From NCBI GenBank assembly GCA_019671135.1, contig JAHRHY010000020.1:870001-930000 (forward strand): 60,000 nucleotides of DNA, given 5' to 3'. This DNA comes from Linnemannia hyalina (Eukaryota; Mortierellomycota; Mortierellomycetes; Mortierellales; Mortierellaceae). The notes under the pieces were generated by a model. The model was not told the origin of the DNA and did no database searches. It saw only the letters and a list, made by a program, of their open reading frames with translations. The position numbers and the translations under genes were made by a program. Each line of letters begins with the position of its first letter. The stretch's first letter is position 1. Positions 54,111 to 60,000 of the stretch are shown piece after piece.

Positions 54111-54148
54111 AACGTCGCTATGAACGCTTGGCTGCCACAAGCCAGTTA
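53566..54148 (-). rRNA. 28S rRNA 3' fragment, unit 4 (variant)
   Basis: 583 nt with the same breakpoint. The variable block reads GATCAACCCACTG, intermediate between the array type and the flanking 28S copies. Confidence 0.93.
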
Positions 54149-55589
54149 ATGGAACGAATGTTCCTATTATAAATAACTTTCTTGGGAAAAAATAAAATAC
54201 TATATATGTCAGTTTTCTTTGAACATTTGCCAAAAAAGGTCAATTGCCTTTTGCATGGATTGAACAATTCCCTAAAAGTCAATTGTCCATTACAGAGCAC
54301 CTTCCATATTTGGTCAATCCAATGCTACCTGCATGGCCCATGGTAGTTGTGACGTCATATGCAACATGGTTTCAGATGGTGCCCCTGATGATGCTGATCA
54401 TGACGAGGTACTTCATTTGTTTCTCCGGGGCCTGTAAGGCGCTCTAGAAGCATATTTAATCAACTACCCCTTAATACTCTTACATTTTTACATAAGGCTA
54501 TGAGCAACATGGAAATTCTATGCACCATGGCTCAAAAGGTGCCCCTGATGATGTTGATCATGGCGAGGTACTTCATCTGCTTCTCCGGGGCCTGTGAGGC
54601 GCTCTAGAAGCATATCTATTCAACTACCCCTTAATACTCTTACATTTTCACATAAGGCTATGAGCAACATGGAGATTCTATTTTGTAACTCTCACACTCT
54701 CTGCACATGCACATGTACACACATATACATATGCACATATACACTCTCTCTCTCCCTTCCGCGCTTTGGAGGCCTTTCAAGTTCAAATTGTAATATGGTA
54801 TATATTACATCTCTGCAGATCTTGACAATATCTACAGCGACCATTAGAGAAGAGTGTATGTATAATATCAAGCATGTAAAACAACCACTGTAACATTTCT
54901 TGCGTGACTATCCTACTAAACACCAACCTACTTTCCAAACAATAACGTTTTCTTATTTTTTGCACACCAATCTCCTGAATGTGTCCATCTACTGTTAAAC
55001 TGTACCCCTCACCGCGAGATTACAGGGAGTACTTCTTGTATATGATCATCTAAAGCACTTGTACTCTCAGCTGTATCTTTGTCGTCGAATACAGAGGAGA
55101 GATTATATTTTAAAAAAACATGTGCTGTCTGTGGCTATTTTATTTCATGTTCTATTGCCGACTGTGAAGAGATACATCAGCTATGGAAGTCAACACTGTA
55201 TTCCTTGGGCTTTGGATATTTTGTATATGCCTTTTTATATCCTTTGCACATGAAGAGGCCGCTTTGTAGTACCCATCTCTTGTGCAATAAATGGGATCTC
55301 TTTATCCTAAATACCCTGCTTTGTAATATGCAGCCTGTGTATTTTAATATCTTTAAAATGCTAACGAAAGAAGATGGAGAGGATGAGTGGATGACAAGAG
55401 GATAAGAGGACAAAAGGACAAGAGAGCAAGAGGACAAGAGGATAAGAGGATAAGAGAACAAGAGAACAAGAGGACAAGAGGATAAGAGGATAAGAGAACA
55501 AGAGAGCAAGAGAACAAGAGGACAAGAGGACAAGAGGACAAAAGGACAAGAAGATAAGAGGATAAGAGAATAAACAACAAAAACAATAT

Positions 55590-56577
55590 TTATTCTTTCT
55601 CGCCATACTCTCTTGGTGTGCTAGTTGTTACATTAGAAAAGCTCATAATACTATGCTGACTAGCGGTAGGGCTGGTGGAATTGGATAGGCGGGGGTGTCT
55701 TCTTTGGGGTGAGGGAGTGAGGGATATAGTGGATGAGTATGGAGATACTTGCCGACGATGCCTTCGCTCATGAATAGTTCTCTCCGTCCATTCTGAAGTT
55801 TTGGATACATCAGCACGTAACCCCATAACCGTATCCTCCAAACGACCCATCATTGACACAAGAGACTGGATCTGATCCGGCATAGATTGATTCTCCAATC
55901 GACTCATCATAGATAAAATAGACTGCATCTGATTCTGCGTAGGTAGATTCTCCAGACGAGATAGAATGAACTGATATTGATCCTGCGTGATGCTGAGGGG
56001 TGTAGATGAAGCAGGGGTTGCAGAAGAGGCAGAGGATGCAGATGAAGTAGGGGTTGCAGAAGAGGCAGGGGGAGCAGATGAAGCAGGGGTTGCAGAAGAG
56101 GCAGAGGATGCAGATGAAGTAGGGATTGCAGAAGAGGCAGGGAATGCAAATGAAGCAGGGGTTGCAGAAGAGGCGGAGGAAGCAGAAGAAGTAGAGGAAG
56201 CAATCAATGGACTTGAAATGTCTGGAGTCTAAAGTACAATCGAAAAGTAAATAAACATGGTTAATAAGCTATAGGGTTTCAATACCAATGGCATGCCAAG
56301 ACTTGAAATTCTTTATAAACATTGTATCTACCATAACTGAATCAGACATCACTCTGGCAGAAAAGCGGTCGTTTTCGAATGTACATGTTTTTTGAAGCTT
56401 GAGCTTTAAGATACCCTCAATGCTTTCGCATGGGTGTCTATCCTTGCAGCCTTGAATGTGTCGCTGCAAGTTTCGCTTCGTCGAATGTTTGGCCTCACAG
56501 ACACAGTAATAGGGCGGAGTAAAGATGACTTCAATGTTGCCTCCTACAGTAATAATGAGTTTGGCCTTGCTGGACAT
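55590..56577 (-). CDS. Unit gene, copy 5
   Basis: Exons are 56577-56286 and 56221-55590. Intact, appears identical to copy 1. Confidence 0.65.
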
Positions 56578-57254
56578 TGTGCTGCTGTAGAATAAAGACG
56601 GGCGGGGAATTGAAGATGGATGATAAGATATATGAGTAAAAAAAGTTACATTCCTTCTTTATTTATATTTTTACGGAGAGCATTTTGTAAATATGCATCA
56701 GGCACAAAGGGATATAGGGACATCAATGGGCATAAATGGGCATAAAGGGGCAATAATGGGCATAAAGGGGCAGAAATGGGCATAAAGGGGCTACACCGGG
56801 CACAAATGGGCAGAAATGGGCATAAAGGGGCAATAATGGGCATAAAGGGGCTACACCGGGCATAAATGGGCATAAATGGGCATAAAGGGGCAATAATGGG
56901 CAATAATGGGCATAAAGGGGCTACACCGGGCATAAATGGGCACAAAGGGCATAAAGGGGCATAAAGGACCAATAGTAGGCATTGTAATATAAACAGCTGG
57001 GGAGAGAAAGATGCTGAGAAAGAAGCAAGGATCTTTGAGCCCTATAATAATATATATAATACTACTACCCTTAATAGAGATTGAGGATTGAGTGGACAGA
57101 CACTGAGATGCAACAGGCATATAGTGCGGGCCGTGTAAAAAAAAAAGAGGGTTGAAAAGGTACAAGTTTTCTCAAAAAACTAATATAATGCCCTTAAGTT
57201 AAGCAACTGAAAGAAGAAAAAAAAAGAAAAAAAAGAAGAGAGAGAGGAGATATT

Positions 57255-57664
57255 GTTCTTTCGAACAAATCTATAGAACAATGGGCTTAATCTCAGCAGA
57301 TCGTAGCAACAAGGCTACTCTACTGCTTACAATACCCCGTTCAATTAAAGTCGTCTGCAATGGATTTATCTCTTCCAATATTTGAAATTAACATTAGTAG
57401 GAACCTCACAAAGCCTTTCCGCTCTGCAAGATCAACCCCTTGTAGTATGATTCAGGATCCGAGGATCTATTCGTATTCAACTAAAAATCGGAAAAGGCGG
57501 TAATCGTCGCGTTCTAGCACGGGTTCTGACTTAGAGGCGTTCAGCCATAACCCAACGGATGATAGCTTCGGGCCATTGCCTGCTCAGGCAGGCCCAAATA
57601 CCAATTATCCGAATGAACGGTTCCTCTCGTACTAAGTTCAATTACTATTGCAACAACATTTCAT

Positions 57665-57719
<55 letters not shown>

Positions 57720-57763
57720 ATTAGTGGGTGAACAATCCAACGCTTACTGAATTCTGCTTCAGT

Positions 57764-57799
<36 letters not shown>

Positions 57800-57837
57800 A
57801 ACGTCGCTATGAACGCTTGGCTGCCACAAGCCAGTTA
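57255..57837 (-). rRNA. 28S rRNA 3' fragment, unit 5
   Basis: Appears identical to the unit 1 fragment; breakpoint at 57837. Confidence 0.95.
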
Positions 57838-59278
57838 ATGGAACGAATGTTCCTATTATAAATAACTTTCTTGGGAAAAAATAAAATACTATATATGTCA
57901 GTTTTCTTTGAACATTTGCCAAAAAAGGTCAATTGCCTTTTGCATGGATTGAACAATTCCCTAAAAGTCAATTGTCCATTACAGAGCACCTTCCATATTT
58001 GGTCAATCCAATGCTACCTGCATGGCCCATGGTAGTTGTGACGTCATATGCAACATGGTTTCAGATGGTGCCCCTGATGATGCTGATCATGACGAGGTAC
58101 TTCATTTGTTTCTCCGGGGCCTGTAAGGCGCTCTAGAAGCATATTTAATCAACTACCCCTTAATACTCTTACATTTTTACATAAGGCTATGAGCAACATG
58201 GAAATTCTATGCACCATGGCTCAAAAGGTGCCCCTGATGATGTTGATCATGGCGAGGTACTTCATCTGCTTCTCCGGGGCCTGTGAGGCGCTCTAGAAGC
58301 ATATCTATTCAACTACCCCTTAATACTCTTACATTTTCACATAAGGCTATGAGCAACATGGAGATTCTATTTTGTAACTCTCACACTCTCTGCACATGCA
58401 CATGTACACACATATACATATGCACATATACACTCTCTCTCTCCCTTCCGCGCTTTGGAGGCCTTTCAAGTTCAAATTGTAATATGGTATATATTACATC
58501 TCTGCAGATCTTGACAATATCTACAGCGACCATTAGAGAAGAGTGTATGTATAATATCAAGCATGTAAAACAACCACTGTAACATTTCTTGCGTGACTAT
58601 CCTACTAAACACCAACCTACTTTCCAAACAATAACGTTTTCTTATTTTTTGCACACCAATCTCCTGAATGTGTCCATCTACTGTTAAACTGTACCCCTCA
58701 CCGCGAGATTACAGGGAGTACTTCTTGTATATGATCATCTAAAGCACTTGTACTCTCAGCTGTATCTTTGTCGTCGAATACAGAGGAGAGATTATATTTT
58801 AAAAAAACATGTGCTGTCTGTGGCTATTTTATTTCATGTTCTATTGCCGACTGTGAAGAGATACATCAGCTATGGAAGTCAACACTGTATTCCTTGGGCT
58901 TTGGATATTTTGTATATGCCTTTTTATATCCTTTGCACATGAAGAGGCCGCTTTGTAGTACCCATCTCTTGTGCAATAAATGGGATCTCTTTATCCTAAA
59001 TACCCTGCTTTGTAATATGCAGCCTGTGTATTTTAATATCTTTAAAATGCTAACGAAAGAAGATGGAGAGGATGAGTGGATGACAAGAGGATAAGAGGAC
59101 AAAAGGACAAGAGAGCAAGAGGACAAGAGGATAAGAGGATAAGAGAACAAGAGAACAAGAGGACAAGAGGATAAGAGGATAAGAGAACAAGAGAGCAAGA
59201 GAACAAGAGGACAAGAGGACAAGAGGACAAAAGGACAAGAAGATAAGAGGATAAGAGAATAAACAACAAAAACAATAT

Positions 59279-60000
59279 TTATTCTTTCTCGCCATACTCT
59301 CTTGGTGTGCTAGTTGTTACATTAGAAAAGCTCATAATACTATGCTGACTAGCGGTAGGGCTGGTGGAATTGGATAGGCGGGGGTGTCTTCTTTGGGGTG
59401 AGGGAGTGAGGGATATAGTGGATGAGTATGGAGATACTTGCCGACGATGCCTTCGCTCATGAATAGTTCTCTCCGTCCATTCTGAAGTTTTGGATACATC
59501 AGCACGTAACCCCATAACCGTATCCTCCAAACGACCCATCATTGACACAAGAGACTGGATCTGATCCGGCATAGATTGATTCTCCAATCGACTCATCATA
59601 GATAAAATAGACTGCATCTGATTCTGCGTAGGTAGATTCTCCAGACGAGATAGAATGAACTGATATTGATCCTGCGTGATGCTGAGGGGTGTAGATGAAG
59701 CAGGGGTTGCAGAAGAGGCAGAGGATGCAGATGAAGTAGGGGTTGCAGAAGAGGCAGGGGGAGCAGATGAAGCAGGGGTTGCAGAAGAGGCAGAGGATGC
59801 AGATGAAGTAGGGATTGCAGAAGAGGCAGGGAATGCAAATGAAGCAGGGGTTGCAGAAGAGGCGGAGGAAGCAGAAGAAGTAGAGGAAGCAATCAATGGA
59901 CTTGAAATGTCTGGAGTCTAAAGTACAATCGAAAAGTAAATAAACATGGTTAATAAGCTATAGGGTTTCAATACCAATGGCATGCCAAGACTTGAAATTC
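59279..60000 (-). CDS. Unit gene, copy 6 (5' end beyond the window)
   Basis: Exon 2 is complete (59910-59279). Only the last 26 nt of exon 1 (60000-59975) is inside the window. The part present matches copy 1. Confidence 0.6.

Larger units (their letters stand above)
50457..54148 (-). repeat. Divergent array unit 4
   Basis: It is 3,692 bp and differs from its neighbours by scattered small indels and substitutions. One C is lost in ACTACCCTTAAT (~50775), two A are lost near 51420, and a T->G change lies near 52010. Single-base changes lie at ~52679 and ~52735 in the unit gene. GACAATCAATG is at ~53029, GCATATAAATG at ~53170, GATAGTTG at ~53561 and a CCACTG variant block in its 28S end. It also has TTAGCAGG like the flanking copies instead of TTAGTAGG. 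Confidence 0.9.
39390..60000 (-). repeat. Tandem array of ~3,689-bp 28S-tail/spacer units (5 complete, 1 partial; continues past the window)
   Basis: Units run 39390-43078, 43079-46767, 46768-50456, 50457-54148, 54149-57837 and 57838-60000 (partial). All are head to tail. The period is 3,689 except the fourth, which is 3,692. Each has, left to right, 28S-flanking AT-rich sequence with a GGAACGAATGTTCC hairpin, the ~144-bp internal duplication, the ~490-bp repeat shared with the 30-36 kb island, the purine minisatellite, the two-exon unit gene, the GGGCATAAA minisatellite, a T-rich/A-rich stretch, and the 28S 3' end. Apart from the fourth, the units look identical by eye. No 18S, ITS, 5.8S or upstream 28S occurs, so this is not a functional rDNA array. 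Confidence 0.95.

Noticed and set aside
39390..60000. A functional rDNA repeat array
   Set aside because: No 18S, ITS, 5.8S or 28S body is present in any unit.
1..60000. tRNA genes
   Set aside because: No tRNA-like A and B box pair with a foldable cloverleaf was recognised by eye; a dedicated scan could still find one.

Overview
This window looks like a transposon-rich, rDNA-associated region of a fungal nuclear genome. The most likely source is an early-diverging fungus of the Mortierellaceae type. The grounds are short (about 60-150 nt) GT..AG introns, 28S and 5S rRNA of fungal type, two decayed Crinkler-like genes, and pogo, MULE, LINE and Harbinger-like transposase genes with fungal features. 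The taxonomic call is inference, not proof.

Layout. 1-3534 is the 3' part of a LINE (window-truncated 5' end) with a 33-nt poly(A) tail, followed directly by a foldback element with 124-bp arms (3535-3823). 3905-13392 is one copy ('unit 0') of a repeat unit that also forms the tandem array at the right end of the window. It ends in the last ~582 nt of 28S rRNA (minus strand) and contains a spliced protein gene. Two insertions interrupt it, and uninterrupted array units serve as empty-site controls. The first is a 5,440-bp DNA transposon (4102-9541; 309-bp terminal inverted repeats, 9-bp target duplication) that encodes a DUF6589-type protein and a RecQ-type helicase. The second is a 197-bp solo LTR (5-bp target duplication).

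13.4-21.6 kb holds two decayed Crinkler-like genes in opposite orientation and a five-exon gene of unknown function. 21.6-24.6 kb is an apparently intact four-exon MULE transposase gene. 24705-27239 is an apparently intact pogo/Fot1-type transposon (TA target duplication, three-exon gene). 28.6-29.75 kb is a single gene with a DNESSS repeat tract. 30353-36171 is an AT-rich island bounded by identical 497-bp direct repeats, with an IS5/Harbinger-like transposase and a 732-aa Cys-His/acidic protein. 36.2-36.7 kb is a small gene. 38.0-38.8 kb is spacer with a 5S rRNA gene, leading into a 28S 3' fragment.

From 39390 to the window end is a head-to-tail array of ~3,689-bp units (5 complete plus a partial one). 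Each unit has only the 3' ~583 nt of 28S rRNA, spacer minisatellites and a two-exon gene for a predicted ~307-aa zinc-finger-like/coiled-coil protein. No 18S, 5.8S or upstream 28S is present. The 28S part always begins at the same nucleotide (the TAACTGGC of the peptidyl-transferase region), and two different sequences are joined to that same point. This array and the DUF6589/RecQ transposon are the two most unusual systems in the window.
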